DNA of 64,000 nt from Euglena gracilis (taxonomy: Eukaryota; Euglenida; Euglenophyceae; Euglenales), in the NCBI GenBank assembly GCA_039621445.1, contig CP154954.1, positions 21,774,954 through 21,838,953 on the forward strand, written 5' to 3'. Position numbers and translations under genes: made by a program. Shown piece by piece: positions 20,241-31,291 of the stretch. Each line of letters begins with the position of its first letter. The first letter of the stretch is position 1. Under the pieces are notes generated by a model that saw only the letters and a list, made by a program, of their open reading frames with translations, searched no databases and was not told where the DNA came from.

Positions 20241-20559
20241 AAAGGTACGCCTGCCATAGATGGCCATTTATTAAATACCATATTGACAAACAGCTTCAGT
20301 GAATATCCCAGTCCCACAGTCGCCGGTCTTCCCTTGTATTTCATTTGGATTTGCCACAGCTGGAGATTCCTTGTCGTTTGTTTGTCTTTGCAATTATGTC
20401 GATGAAGGCTAAAAACAGGCACATATAGGCAAAGATATGCACATGTATGTGCATACACAGTCTTAGACAGGATTTCACATGCACCCAAAAATAATTTAAG
20501 CCCCTTATTAAAAGAGAGAATTCAATTTATTGACATCAGAGGCGAATGCTGGTTTATGA
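20241..20559. other. Unassigned sequence
   Basis: No gene or repeat recognised. Confidence 0.5.
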
Positions 20560-20700
20560 TGTGTGTCCTGAGCCTTCATTTGCACCATAGGACTTTATTG
20601 GACTGGGCCGGAGCGTTATTCTCCGAGGGTGCTGGGCATACTCCTCTAGACCAATCCGACAGGGTCCTATGGTGCAAATAGAGGTTCTGAGCGCACATGG
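20560..20700. repeat. Foldback with TTTGCACCATAGGAC arms
   Basis: The arms CATTTGCACCATAGGAC (about 20577-20593) and GTCCTATGGTGCAAATAG (about 20668-20685) are nearly perfect inverted copies, extended by CTGAGCCT/AGGTTCTGAG. The 75-bp interior can fold into nested stems (ATTGG/CCAAT, CGGAG/CTCCG, GAGG/CCTC). Either a tiny inverted-repeat element or a structured RNA. Confidence 0.6.
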
Positions 20701-20810
20701 TGAACCAACATTGGCTCTAATTTCACTGAATTTCACCGGGACTTTGACAATAAATGTATTTTTGTTCTGGGAGGTCAGTGTGATTAGACATGTCCATTTT
20801 AATCAACGTG

Positions 20811-20972
20811 AAGCAGGCTTCCGCTGAACTTGAAAGACCCCTGAGGGTCTGAGGGGGCTCCCCGAGCCAGGGGTCCAGGTATTTGAGAAATGTTTCAAAT
20901 GGCCTCTTTTGGGTTTTGGGGGGGTTTCCTGCGTCGACCTGGGCCCCGGGGGCTTAAAACCTGGTATCAAGT
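20811..20972. repeat. Possible CAGGCTTCC...CTTAAAACCTG element
   Basis: Starts GCAGGCTTCCGCTGAACTTG and ends GGGGGCTTAAAACCTGG, with C/G-run words between. The flanks ACGTGAAG and GTATCAAG agree only partly, so the 8-bp duplication is unsure. Confidence 0.45.
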
Positions 20973-22149
20973 CAGTTCTGTCTCAGATTGTACATATGAA
21001 GTAGCAACGTTGCAACAGTGTGTTCCATTAGCATTTGTCATTCCCTTCCCACCCCCCCTCATGCTTTGAATCACGTCGTGTTTACATTGGGTCTCAGGGC
21101 TGCAGGACTTCCCAGTTAAGATTCAACCCAAGGGACTTTCCGAAGGCCTCCACATTGTCGCCTGAACCCCTTTCCTCCCATTCGCCCTTCCCGATCTACG
21201 ATGGCTTTCCATGTTTTGGCTCGGGACTGCATTTTGGTATATTTTAGCCTCCTCCCCCCCACCTGTCTAGAATGCGCCAGATTGTTTGCAAATTTAATGC
21301 TATGTTTTCTTTCCCCCATTCTTTTGAACGGCTTTGACTAAATCCTCTTCCCATTTGCATTTTGCCATTGGCTCCACAGTCCATCCTTTCCCCTGCCGAA
21401 ACTTTTCCAGCCCATCCACCATCCATTCTCCGCGTGGGAGGGGTGCGAAATGGCTATTATCAAGCTGGCCCCAGGGATTGTAGTTGCCTGGAGCAGAAGG
21501 CACCACCTCCCTCTCGCCTTTCCTGAAATGGAAGCATCCCCGAAGGCTATTTGCCCATTGAAGGTTCCATCAACACCAACGGTGCACCCGAATGTCAGCA
21601 AAATGTGAGACGAATTTTAGAAGTTAATGAGGTTGGCATATTTGAGGGGGGGGATATTTGCTCAACCCCCCATTTATGACCCCCCCATTTATCAGGCCAG
21701 TATTTTGTGCTGAGCTTTTCACATGTGTGAGGGTGTCATGCTGCAGCAGATGTTTGAGGCGTGTGGCAGATGTTTGAGGTCGTCAGCGGCCTGGCGGTGC
21801 GGCATTTTTCCCCCGATTTTTTCGATTTTTTTGACCCAGAAATGACCCAAAATGCATGGGTTTCGGTCCAAAAACGGGGGGCTGAGGGGAGGGTGGGAAA
21901 ACGCTCATTTTCCGCTCAAAAACAGGTTTTCCGGGTCATGGGGTTCGGGCCAAAAATGGGGGGGGCAGACCACTCCTTGGTGCATATCGGCAAAAAAATT
22001 TTATGTATCCTGTGTATCGCCAAAAAAATCCCTTGTGGATCATCATAAAAAATTTTGTGTTCCCCTGTGCATTGCCAAATGTGTATTCCTGTGTATCCCC
22101 ATTTTTCTGTTATTTGTAATTGTCCTCCCTCTGCATCTTCTCCACATGC
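20973..22149. other. Unassigned sequence
   Basis: 21800-21970 has GACCCAGAAATGACCC and TTTCCGGGTCATGGGG words like those at 23.1 and 34.1-35.4 kb. A palindrome CATGCTTCTC...GAGAAGCATG lies at 22145-22180. No gene before the zinc-finger segment. Confidence 0.45.
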
Positions 22150-22199
22150 TTCTCCTCACATGCTGCAGAGAAGCATGTGCGATTCTTGTGCACGTGAAG

Positions 22200-22776
22200 C
22201 AAATGTGCTTGTCTTCTTTCACTTCCTCTCGGGAGCGGGCGGAGACGGAGGACTCTTCAAGCAGCGGCAGCTCCCAGTCGCACCCTGGAGATTCATCCAG
22301 TTCTTTGAACCCCCCACCAAACAAGAAAATCAAATTGCCTGGACGTAAGAGCGAAAAAGGAGAAGAGGTTTCAATCCAGTTAGGAAAACAATCGAAAGTG
22401 GCTTTGTTTTGACCCAGCGATTGGAACGTGGTGTGCTACGTGCCATTCTTTTCGACAACACCCCAAGGTGAGTGTCAGTGGCAAAACGAAAAATGCTTTT
22501 GGCTCTCCCAACGAAAGTGTATTCGTTCCCAAATGTTCACACGAGGACGGAGCATACCACATTGCTGCACAAGGTCTATCCAATCCATCAAATGTGCCCA
22601 TGTCCCATGCGATCATCTCATTGCCGAATACTGTGATTCCGAAAGTGAAGGTGATGCTCCGCACTGTTTTGTTCATGGCCAGGAACGGTCTTGCCTACAC
22701 AAAACTCCGACCTCTGTTGGAGCTGCAAAATGATGCCAAGAGGCAATTCGGCGAGCCTGCCTCTAGCATGTGTTGA
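22200..22776 (+). pseudogene. hAT-transposase-like zinc-finger N-terminus, frameshifted
   Basis: Two open segments join through a single extra T in the run 22407-22410. The first is Ser-rich with NPPPNKKIKLPGRKSEKG; the second reads DPAIGTWCATCHSF, KTKNAFGSPNESVFVPK, CSHEDGAYHIAAQG, then VMLRTVLFMARNGLAYTKL and LLELQNDAKRQFG before a stop. The C-x2-C followed by a C..HEDGAYH (H-x5-H) resembles the TTF/BED-like zinc finger of hAT transposases and of ZNF862-type proteins, as does the helix after it (R..YF.AK..LPF..). No catalytic domain follows, so this is a fragment. It could also be a host exon; an AAG|GTGAGT site at 22467 would cut the finger and is probably chance. Confidence 0.5.
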
Positions 22777-24045
22777 TTTTTCCTTTTGTCCATTTCGTCG
22801 ATTTTTGCACCTGTTTTAAAAAAAACCCCAAAAAACAAAATAAAAAACAAACAAAACAAATCAAAAAACAAATCAAAAAAACAGGTGATCCGGGGTATGG
22901 GTGTGGCAATTGCATCCGGGGCTCTGCAAACGCCGCACGAGGGAGTAGCGTCCCACCCCCAACCACAGCACAGGTTGAGATTCCCTGCCACGCTTGGGGT
23001 TGCGCCGGGGCCAATGTCCGCAGAATTTTGTAGCAATGGTGTCAACACATCAAAGTCGAAAAAAATCGAAAAAATGTTTGCCTAAAACCATTTTTTTTTG
23101 GCCTCCTGGACCCAGAAAACTGTTTTGGAGCCGAAACCCAGGAAAGTTGTAGCCATTGGGCCCGCAGGGTCATTGATTTGATGGGGAGGGAGGAACGCAA
23201 GGGTGGTGGAGGGGTCAGTGGAGGGACCCACCGGGCAGGAAAAAAAATGCTGTGGGCGTGTTTTTGTTTTTTTTTTTTGACCCATGGATAGGATCCCATA
23301 TTGTCATTTTCTCGAATGGGACCTTGGCTTGATGCATCGCAACGCTTTTTATGAAATTTTTGTTTTTTTGTGTTGTTTTGATTTTGTCGTGTTTTTTTTC
23401 GTTATGTGTTTTGGGTTTTGGTTTTCAAATTTTGGCTTGATTTGGTTCTCGGGGGGATGGGGGGTTTGGGGAGTTGGTGGGGCGGGGGGGGGGGGGTTTT
23501 CGAGTTTTTTGTGGAATGTTTGGGGGGGTCCGAGTCGTTTAATCGTTTTTTCCCTGGGGCTTTTTGGTCAGTTTTGTGTGCGACTGGGGGGTTTAAGCGG
23601 GGGTGTTGATTTTTTGTATGGCTGACCTGGGTTTTGGTGGGGGGTCCCAATTTTTTTCGTGTTTTTTTTTTTTGTGGGTTTTTAAGGAATTTGAGCGCTG
23701 TGCAGTCAGAGAAGGTCGGCCCACGTGTCGGGCATTCTTGCGCTCATTGCTGGTGTTTGTTTCCTTGCAACGCTTCTGGTGTCTTTAAGCCGAACCTGAC
23801 CCATCCCCGGGGGCATCCAGCAGCCACAGCCTTTCCAGCCCCGCACCTCCCCCCCCCCCCTCCCTCCCCCCCCATCGATGAGTCTTAATTATTTTTGGGC
23901 TGCTGGACGGTGACGGATTTTTTTATTCTTGCGGCGCAAAAATGGGAAAAGAATAGGCCGGACAAATTAGTACTAAAAGGAGCTTTTTTTTTTTGCATAT
24001 TTGGCAGTGTTTTGGGCATTTTTGGATTTTCGATTTTTTGGCATC
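22777..24045. other. Unassigned sequence
   Basis: An A-rich foldback (CACCTGTTTT...AAAACAGGTG, 22809-22888) and repeat words near 23040-23160 (AAAAATCGAAAAA, CCTCCTGGACCC) shared with the composite element at 34-35.4 kb. 23340-23660 is a T/G-rich stretch. No gene. Confidence 0.5.
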
Positions 24046-24170
24046 CCGTTCGACCCCGGGTTGGGCTCCAGCCCGGGACCCCTGGGGGGGGGTCAGCAAG
24101 CAGCCTTTTTCCAGCCAGCCCAATTTTCCAGCCTCTGAGCTTGACCCCCGGGGGGGGGGGTCACCAAGCG
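24046..24170. repeat. AGCCAGCCCAATTTTCCAGCC repeat, copy
   Basis: CCCGGGACCCCTGGGG plus CAGCAAGCAGCCTTTTTCCA and GCCAGCCCAATTTTCCAGCC. A second copy lies at 25855-25960 with over 50 closely matching bases, and shorter relatives sit inside 5207-5684 and at 45060-45115. Confidence 0.7.
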
Positions 24171-24404
24171 ACGCCCTGGCAGCCTGGTTGGGTGTGCGTC
24201 TCTCCGTCAGGTCCCCAGTCAGTAATCTGCGGACTGCATGGCAACCTCCTGCAACGCTCTGGGAAGTGCGGCTTGCATGTTTTGTTGAAGGTCACCCGAG
24301 GTGATGCATGGGGTTTGTTGTTCCTCAATCCGGTGAGTATGTGTTTTCATTGTTCTTTGCTCTATGTTTTTGATGTTTTTTTTTAACCTTAATTTTGTTG
24401 GGCG
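24171..24404. other. Unassigned sequence
   Basis: Open frames occur but nothing recognisable. Mixed sequence between two repeats. Confidence 0.4.
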
Positions 24405-25040
24405 AATTGAGTTGAGGCCCCCTCCCTCCCCAAGTAAAACTCCCCAAATACTACCCCCCCCCCTGGTGACCGACTTCGGACAAATGGTTTGCCCAGATAA
24501 TGCTACCCCCTCAACATTAAGGTAAAGGCAAAGGACAGAAAGAGGATAATCCACCAATTAAATGGCAAAGAGAAAAAATCGATGAAAATCGTTCAAAGAT
24601 GCCGTATGTTGTGCAAATAAAATCCAAAAATGCCAAAAAAAAGGGCTGCGGGGACTGTTGGAGCGTGTTTTGGCCAAATCTGGGCCTTTGATTTTTTCCC
24701 TATTTAATAACCCCCAAATAATAAAACTCCCTCTGCACCCCCAGCTTCGAATGTTCAAACAATAGACTGGGGTTATTATTTTTCGGTGAGTGGCTTCGTC
24801 ACCCACAAACCCCCTGACAGATGGGCCTCTAAATACCCCCCAGGAAAACTAATGGCCAAACACCCCCCCTGTGTCCAACGACCCCCCCCCCCCAGTGAAC
24901 CGCACCGGGGGGTCCCCATCCTCCCCCAAATATATTTCCCCGCCAACCCCCACAAAACCCCCTGGGGGTTAGGCACTACGGGGGGGGGGGGCTGTGGACC
25001 GGTGGTCAGAGGTGGTCTATGTCCAACGCTTTGATCGGAT
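24405..25040. repeat. C-rich AATAATA and GTCCAACGACC elements
   Basis: 24420-24790 has CCCCAAATACTACCCC, GGTGACCGACTTCGG and ATTTAATAACCCCCAAATAA words with inverted GGGGTTATTATTTTTCGG at the end. 24850-25030 is bounded by TGTGTCCAACGACCCC and GGTGGTCTATGTCCAACG. Confidence 0.55.
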
Positions 25041-25854
25041 GCTTCAGAGGTTACATTGCAATTAATTTGTTTTCCCCAATTGTATTTCAACCGTTCTGCA
25101 TGCTTGGTCAATCAATAAAGATGGTGTTGCAATTTATTACGGATAAGAAACCCCCTTGATTACAGATGAGCACCAATCCCTGTCATGTGGATGATGAAGT
25201 TACGTGACAGGACACAGGGCCGAGGGCCTATTTCCTTTTTGTTTTGTTTTGTTTTTGTTTTCGGTCATAAGGCCTTAAGGCTGCCTGGCAGCAAAAGTTC
25301 TGTTTGGCCTTTAAACCAAACCCCCGCCTCAACTTTCCCCCGGGGCAAAATGGAAGTCTGTTGAATATTTGTCTTGATGGTCTTCTAAACACAGATGATG
25401 TGCAAAGCGGACCCCCCGTTCACAGAGCCCACCCTCGACCTCCTCCGAGCCCTCCCTTTTTTTATGTGTGATTGTGTCATGCATGATTAGTCGAGCCCCC
25501 CTTCCAGTGTCCTGAGAGGGCAGCCCCTCACTGGCACGGCGGCACACAGCGGCCCAAGCGCCCGTCGCCCTCGTGCCTGACTCCCCGCAGAGCCATCTGG
25601 CAAGTGCCTCTGCGAGTGCGCTGCGCACTGTGGGATGACAGAAAGCTGCGCAAGGCAACACAACATTTAAGTGCTATTTATGCTGCCTAAAATGTTTCGA
25701 TGGCCTGAAGAGGGCTTCCCAAATAATGATGCGTGATCTGAACGCAGTGGATTGCGAATTCTTCGGGAGTCGGACATCGCCTCCAGGCCATTGATACACA
25801 AACAAGAGCAGAATCGACGTCGAAAAATACATTATTTGCATAATTGGCAGTTCG
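25041..25854. other. Unassigned, with a GC-rich open stretch
   Basis: 25470-25670 has a base composition like an exon. The plus strand reads RPKRPSPSCLTPRRAIWQVP and the minus strand has a 111-codon frame (25329-25661). No motif or splice evidence decides, so neither is called. Confidence 0.3.
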
Positions 25855-25965
25855 ACCTCAGGTCAGGGACCCCTTGAGGGGGGGGGGGTCAGCCAGCAGC
25901 CTTTTTCCAGCCAGCCCAAATTTTCCAGCCTCTGAGCTGGAACCCTCGGGATCGTTTAAAAAACG
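25855..25965. repeat. AGCCAGCCCAAATTTTCCAG repeat, second copy
   Basis: Matches 24060-24165. It is followed by the palindrome GGGATCGTTTAAAAAACGTA plus CGATCCC at 25949-25976. Confidence 0.7.
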
Positions 25966-26194
25966 TACGATCCCAGGGTGGCCGACCCCATAGGGGACAG
26001 TGATCGAGTGGTTTTCCCCCCCAAAAAACTGACTGGCTTGTTTTTGGACCCCTCTCCCTGGGTCAGTGGGAAAAAAATGACCCGGGCTCAGTGCCAGGGG
26101 GGGTCAGGTTTTTCATTTTCGATGGTTTTGAAATGTATTTCTGAGGATGGCTCTTTGTCACGGAGTGGGCTCCCATGCCCCCCTCCTCCTGTAG

Positions 26195-27960
26195 GCTGAC
26201 TTCCCATTCACCTGTGCCGGTATCTCGCCACACAATTGCTTGAAACTGGCTTCCATACCACCAATCCCTCAAAGATGCATTTGCATTTGGCTTAGCCAGC
26301 GTAAGTTGCCCAAAATTTTTAGCCATTTGAAGCAGATGAGGAAGCCGAAAAAAGCTTCCAGAAAATGGCCAAATTTTTTATTCTATTTTGGAGGGGGTTG
26401 ATTTCAACAAACAACAACTGTTTCTGTCTTCCGAACTTCCGTCTTGTCGAACCCTCCCCTCCGTTGTTAAAGCAATTTCGTGGTCCCAGCCTGCCCACCT
26501 CTCCCCCGCAATGTGCCCCTCAAGAATCGGGCGAGCAGTGATACCCCCCTGCGCCCTAGCAATGGCCTCGCCCAAATGTCACCACGTTGCCCTCGCTGTG
26601 TTTTTCATTGGCGAGCCTCTCCGGAAGTTGTTTCCCAGCTTTGTGCAAGGATGTGTGGTCCCTGATGGATGATGTTTACATGGATGGGAGCTCCATCAGG
26701 TTGTTGGAGGGTAAAGAAGTTCACCCCCACCTCCACGTACCAGACAAAAAGGGCTAGAGGCAAAAAAACAGCGCCAGGCCAGAAGAAGGGATAAAAGGCA
26801 CCAAACAAACAGCCACAGTGCACACAGGGGGGTTATGGGCAGCAGGGGGGGGGGTAGGGCTTTCCACCAAATTTTTGTGGGTGGTGTTACGACCCTCCTG
26901 GCGCCTTTGGCGGGGGGTACGAAAATGCCTGTTTTCAAGGGAAAATTTTCTTGGTTAGCAGGCACCTGGCAGGGTTGAAATAAATGAAGCTGAACTGGAG
27001 ACTCTGGCCAATGAGGGAGTCAAAAAAAAAACAACAACACCCAGCCAAAATTTCGAGCAAGTAAAAGGGGGGGAATAGCTGACATCTCATTGTCATGTGT
27101 TACTCCAGAGGGGGCAGTTGGACTTCAGCAGGGATGTAGGTTGAAAAGCGATATTTCCTGTCTGTTGCGGAAGCTGACACCTTCCCCAAAATTTCAGTGA
27201 CACGGCTTTGTAGTACCAATTGCCCCAAAGATGCATTTGCATTTCCGCCCAAATTTTTTTGAAAGGAAGCTCCTCCTGGCCAAATTTTTTATTCTTTTTG
27301 GAGGGGGTTGATTTCAACAAACAAACCCAATGCCGTTCTCTTCCCTTCTTGTCCCCTCCCCCCAAAAAAATTTCTTCCCCCTCCAATTTCGTTCCCGCAG
27401 CCCACCTCCCCCCGCAATGTTTGCCCGCCCACAACTGTCCTCCCCACACCCCCCCCGGTTGTTCATACCTCCTCTTCCACCGCCTCCCGCTTTTTTTTGT
27501 TCTTTACCCACTTTATGTCCAATCGTTCTTTTCCATTAAATTCCCCATCCACTTGTTGGACTTTACACCCACCCCATCCAGACAATGCCCAAACACCCCC
27601 ACCTCAAGGCATTAGGCACCACCAACCACCCCCGTACAAGTTGGCATTTTTCCCCCCCCATTTCCACATTTTTTGGGTGGTTGGTTGTTACGACCATGGC
27701 CCTTTGGGCTGAAAAATGCCATTTAAAAAATTCAACACCACCAGCCAAAAATTTCGCCAAATGAGCAATGCTGACATCTCCACCATTGTAGTACTCCAGA
27801 GGGGCAGTTGGACTTCATCTGTAGGTTGCGATATTTCTCCGGAGCTCCCCCCAAAAGTTTCAGTGAAGATTCGGCATTTATCTGCCAGCGTGTAGATAGA
27901 AAATAACATCAAAAAAATTGGACAAAGCGTTGGAAAATTCCTCAAACTCTACAGAAAGTG
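26195..27960. repeat. Diverged tandem duplication, about 2.3 copies
   Basis: Unit A starts near 26195, B near 27078, C (partial) near 27769. Landmarks repeat in order: TGACATCTC, CTCCAGAGGGGGCAGTTGGA, AAAGATGCATTTGCATTT, GCCAAATTTTTTATTCT, GAGGGGGTTGATTTCAAC, GTTACGACC and ACCAGCCAAAATTTCG. Units differ by many indels. A segment near 54850-54960 is a distant relative, with a plus-strand frame (EEEAENHFQK and following) that aligns to DEEAEKSFQK in unit A. Confidence 0.7.
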
Positions 27961-28129
27961 CAGACAGGAAAACAAAAGATTTGAGAGAAAATAAAGTGCA
28001 GTAAGCAAAACTCATGTTTAAGCAAAACTCATGTTGTTTGGAGGTGATTGTTCAAATTTCGAAGGAATTGCTCCCTCTCCACCACGCCTTATTTTTTTTG
28101 ATTCATTTTCGGCAGCAATGAGCTACATA

Positions 28130-28580
28130 CCCCCCCAAATCGGCCCGTATAGTTCATCCAGGAGGGGGAGTCTGTTTAGTTCATCCTGGGTCCCATTTTC
28201 CAGGAAAGTTGGGTTATTGAATGGGATAGGCTGGACCCCGTTTTCAGGAAATTAGGAACAAATTGGGCGTGTTCCAGACCAAGTTAGCCTGATTTTTGAC
28301 CGAATTTGGGCAATTTTTAGGGAAAGCGTGTTCCGAAAAGTCTTTTTAAATGGGGACCTAATTTCAGGCCTAACTTTTGTCCTAAAGTGGGTCGGTTTTC
28401 TGCACGCTGATCACAACCCTAACCCTATTCCCATTCATAACGCCACATTCTCCCCAATGCCGCCGAAAGATGCCCGCAAGAGGCTGGTTTCCCAGGCTAA
28501 TCGGACCCAAAAAACCTGGATGAATTATATGCCCTCCCCCTCTGGGGGGCCATAGAGTTCATTGCCGCCGCATTTCATCC
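28130..28580. repeat. TAGTTCATCCAGG inverted-repeat element
   Basis: ATAGTTCATCCAGGAGGGGG at the left and, inverted, CCTGGATGAATTATATGCCC with CATAGAGTTCAT at the right. The interior has GTTAGGCC-like and CTAACCCTAACCCT-like words, not a telomere. Confidence 0.5.
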
Positions 28581-28659
28581 CAGAGTCTCATTTTCTTGGT
28601 TCATTTTTTGATTTTTCCCATTGTTTTGGTCATGCCTGACAAAAATATTCCAAGATGTG

Positions 28660-28713
<54 letters not shown>

Positions 28714-28715
28714 TT
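28660..28715. repeat. TA/TG microsatellite
   Basis: ATATGTATATG passes into TATATATA and then TGTGTGTG. Confidence 0.95.
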
Positions 28716-28756
28716 ATATGTATTTCCTTTTTCTTCTCTAGTTTTTTTTGAGATTA

Positions 28757-29083
28757 TCATTTTTCTCTTTTGGATTTGGCCTGTTCCCCCTTTTTTTGAA
28801 GTTGGGAAAGGTAATACAACTCCTTGGCCATCTCCTCAACCACATGAAATGCCAATTCCCAAGAAGGCTTATCTGGTTGTATTTGGTGACTGCTCCCAGA
28901 GCGCCAGACCCTCCTACCCCGGGACGCTATCCTCAACCATATGCCATCTGCTCCTTCTTTTCTTCTTGCACCTTCACGCGATGGACATGTGCACCTTGCC
29001 AATACATATGGCTGCAAATACGCATTCACGGATGCACCTTGTGTGTCAAAATGTGGTACCCGTAGTCTGAGGCTGTTGTTCAT
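28757..29083 (-). other. Open frame of 108 codons, no recognised domain
   Basis: The minus strand reads MNNSLRLRVPHFDTQGASV, later SWELAFHVVEEMAKELYYL and QLQKKGEQAKSKREK. The sequence looks more protein-like than most chance frames here, but there is no known motif and no splice or homolog support. The start is arbitrary. Confidence 0.2.
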
Positions 29084-29263
29084 ATCCTGAGGGTTTTCCT
29101 TTGGCCACCTTTCACGCGCAAAAGGTCAATTCACTTCTTTTCCCTGAGTCTTGCCAGTGTCTTTTTTAGGTTGTCGCTCCAGCTAAAGATCTTGCATTTA
29201 TGCTCTTTCGTCTTTTTTTTGGACATTTGCAAAAAAAGGAACGCGAGTTTCATTTTGGGGTCA

Positions 29264-29520
29264 GGTTTGCTTTTTAAGGAAATTTGCACCCCCGAGGGTT
29301 TATGTGGGTAGGCACGGGGTAGTGCATTTTCGACCTCCCCACCCTTCAGATCCGGCAGCTTTCGCCGGATTCAGGGAGGATTACCGCTTCATTTTAGGAA
29401 TAGGGTTGGTTAAGAGCCGCACACCGAAAATTATCTTGTTTTGGGTAAAAGTTAGGTCAGAAGTCAGGTCCCTCTTTCGGAGGATTTCTTTGGGTGTATC
29501 TTTGTCGGGGTTCACCCAAA
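29264..29520. repeat. CAGGTTTGCTTTTTAAGG half-element and GTTAGGTCAG repeat
   Basis: Left end CAGGTTTGCTTTTTAAGG, then CACCCCCGAGGG and a hairpin CCGGCAGCTTTCGCCGG near 29353; comparable in layout to 14692-14815. The remainder contains TTAGGTCAGAAGTCAGG words of a dispersed repeat. No right end is visible. Confidence 0.45.
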
Positions 29521-29534
29521 CTCGACCTAAGTTC

Positions 29535-29639
29535 TGCCTTCTGTCTGTCTGTCTGTCTGTATGGATGGATGGATGGATGGATGGATGGATGGATGGATGG
29601 ATGGATGGATGGATGTGGCTGTATGTATGTATGTATGTA

Positions 29640-29731
<92 letters not shown>

Positions 29732-29810
29732 TGTATGTATGTATGGATTGATGGATGGATGGATGGATGGATGGATGGATGGATGTATGTATGTATGTAT
29801 GTATGCACAT
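29535..29810. repeat. Compound CTGT / GGAT / TGTA tetranucleotide array
   Basis: Blocks of GGAT, TGTA, CTGT, TGTA and GGAT units in mirror-like order, about 275 bp. Confidence 0.97.
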
Positions 29811-29814
29811 ATAT

Positions 29815-30180
29815 AAACCCCCCCAAATACAACCCCCCAAATATAAACCCCCCCTGAGGAACTTGAAATCCCGCCCGAATATAAAACCCCCCTCCGGTGC
29901 AAAGGCGCCGGAAGGAAAAAAATTCGACAACATATCTCCTGAAATTGTGACTTTTGGCAGATATGGGAGCAATTTTTACCAAAAGCGTGTGAAAACTGCT
30001 CCTTCGGCCGAAAATTTTGACCCCCAAGGGTGGGCGTATTTGTGATTTTAGACCGAAAAAGTGACGACTGGATCCCGCCAGGAAGTTTGTTTTTCAAACT
30101 GAATATAATCCCCCCCAATATAAAAACCCCTGGGGGTCTTGAAATATAAAACCGGGGGGTTTTATATTTGGGGGGGTTAC
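29815..30180. repeat. CCCCCAAATATAAACCCC inverted-repeat element
   Basis: Left words CCCCCCAAATATAAACCCCC, right inverted GGGGTTTTATATTTGGGGGG. Centre CCGGTGCAAAGGCGCCGG at about 29892. Same plan as the AATAATA and CTTATAAC elements. Confidence 0.65.
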
Positions 30181-31195
30181 CGACAGTTTATCTATTGAGG
30201 AGGATGGATGGCTGTTCACAAAGGAAGTGGGGTTTCAATATTTTTTAAAAAAATTAAACGCAACCATGAATCCCTTTGTGAACAACTTCACATCCATTGG
30301 CTCGCAGCTGTATTCATTCATGTTCCAGTTGCGCGACTGCATAACCACAAATAGCTTCTCAGCTGCTTTGGCACGTCCGACTGCCGGAGGCACTGGTTTA
30401 CACTTTAGACCAGCCGTGTAACGAAGTCAGAGGGGAGTCCAGTTTCGACGGGGTGAAACCAATGGGGTGGCTGGGGTAAAAGCAGGTGGCTGACTGCTGA
30501 GCCCCGGACAAAAACAATAACTCACTCAGTTAGGCAAAAAAAAAAAGAATCTTGGTGATTGAGGGTCCAAAGGTCACAAAAACTTAGGCCAAAATAGGTC
30601 GAAAATTGGTGCAACCTAGTTTACAGAAAAGATCTCAAAATGGTGGAATTCATTGATTTTTTTGCTGATTCTTTGGGAGTCAGACCCGGTAATGGAACAG
30701 GTACAGGAACCCAGGCATCCAGGCATCAGAAAACATCTACTGATCCACGGATCTCCTTTCTACATAGTGGCGCAAATCAAAACCAGAAAACGTGCAAAAG
30801 GTTCCCGCTTATGCAGCTACCTATTAACCGTTTCGGCTTCAGGGTGTGAAAATGTCCACTGTGTAAAAGGGGGCTGGCAGGTTTCCTGTCAAAGCATCCC
30901 ATCCATCCAGTTTGGGTGTGCACGCGAGGTAGGTTATGCGCATTCGCAGAAAATTCATGGGACAAAAAATAATAAATGTTCTTTGGTGTAAAATATCTTT
31001 CGCTTGGTTTCTTAGATTCCCTCTCGCACTCCATCTCGTACTTTGCACGTTGTTGGCTTGTTCATTTGCCCGTAAAATAGGATCAGGATGTGGTCTGGTT
31101 CCCCAGGATTGCAGGAGGAAATGCAAACACATTGAAAATTAGGGTGCCTAGAGAGGTGTCTCCACAGCGTGCAACGCACGTACGCCTGGCAACGT
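30181..31195. other. Unassigned sequence
   Basis: No gene or defined repeat recognised over about 1 kb. Confidence 0.5.
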
Positions 31196-31198
31196 GTG

Positions 31199-31290
<92 letters not shown>
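31196..31290. repeat. TG dinucleotide microsatellite
   Basis: About 45 TG units with a few TA or CG interruptions. Confidence 0.98.

Positions 31291-31291
<1 letters not shown>

Noticed and set aside
22467-22472. Splice donor AAG|GTGAGT within the zinc-finger segment
   Set aside because: Using it would cut the C-x2-C ... HxxxxxH finger, while the frame continues through it; probably chance, though not excluded.
28420-28440. CTAACCCTAACCCT as a telomere
   Set aside because: Only two units; part of a dispersed TTAGG-rich repeat.
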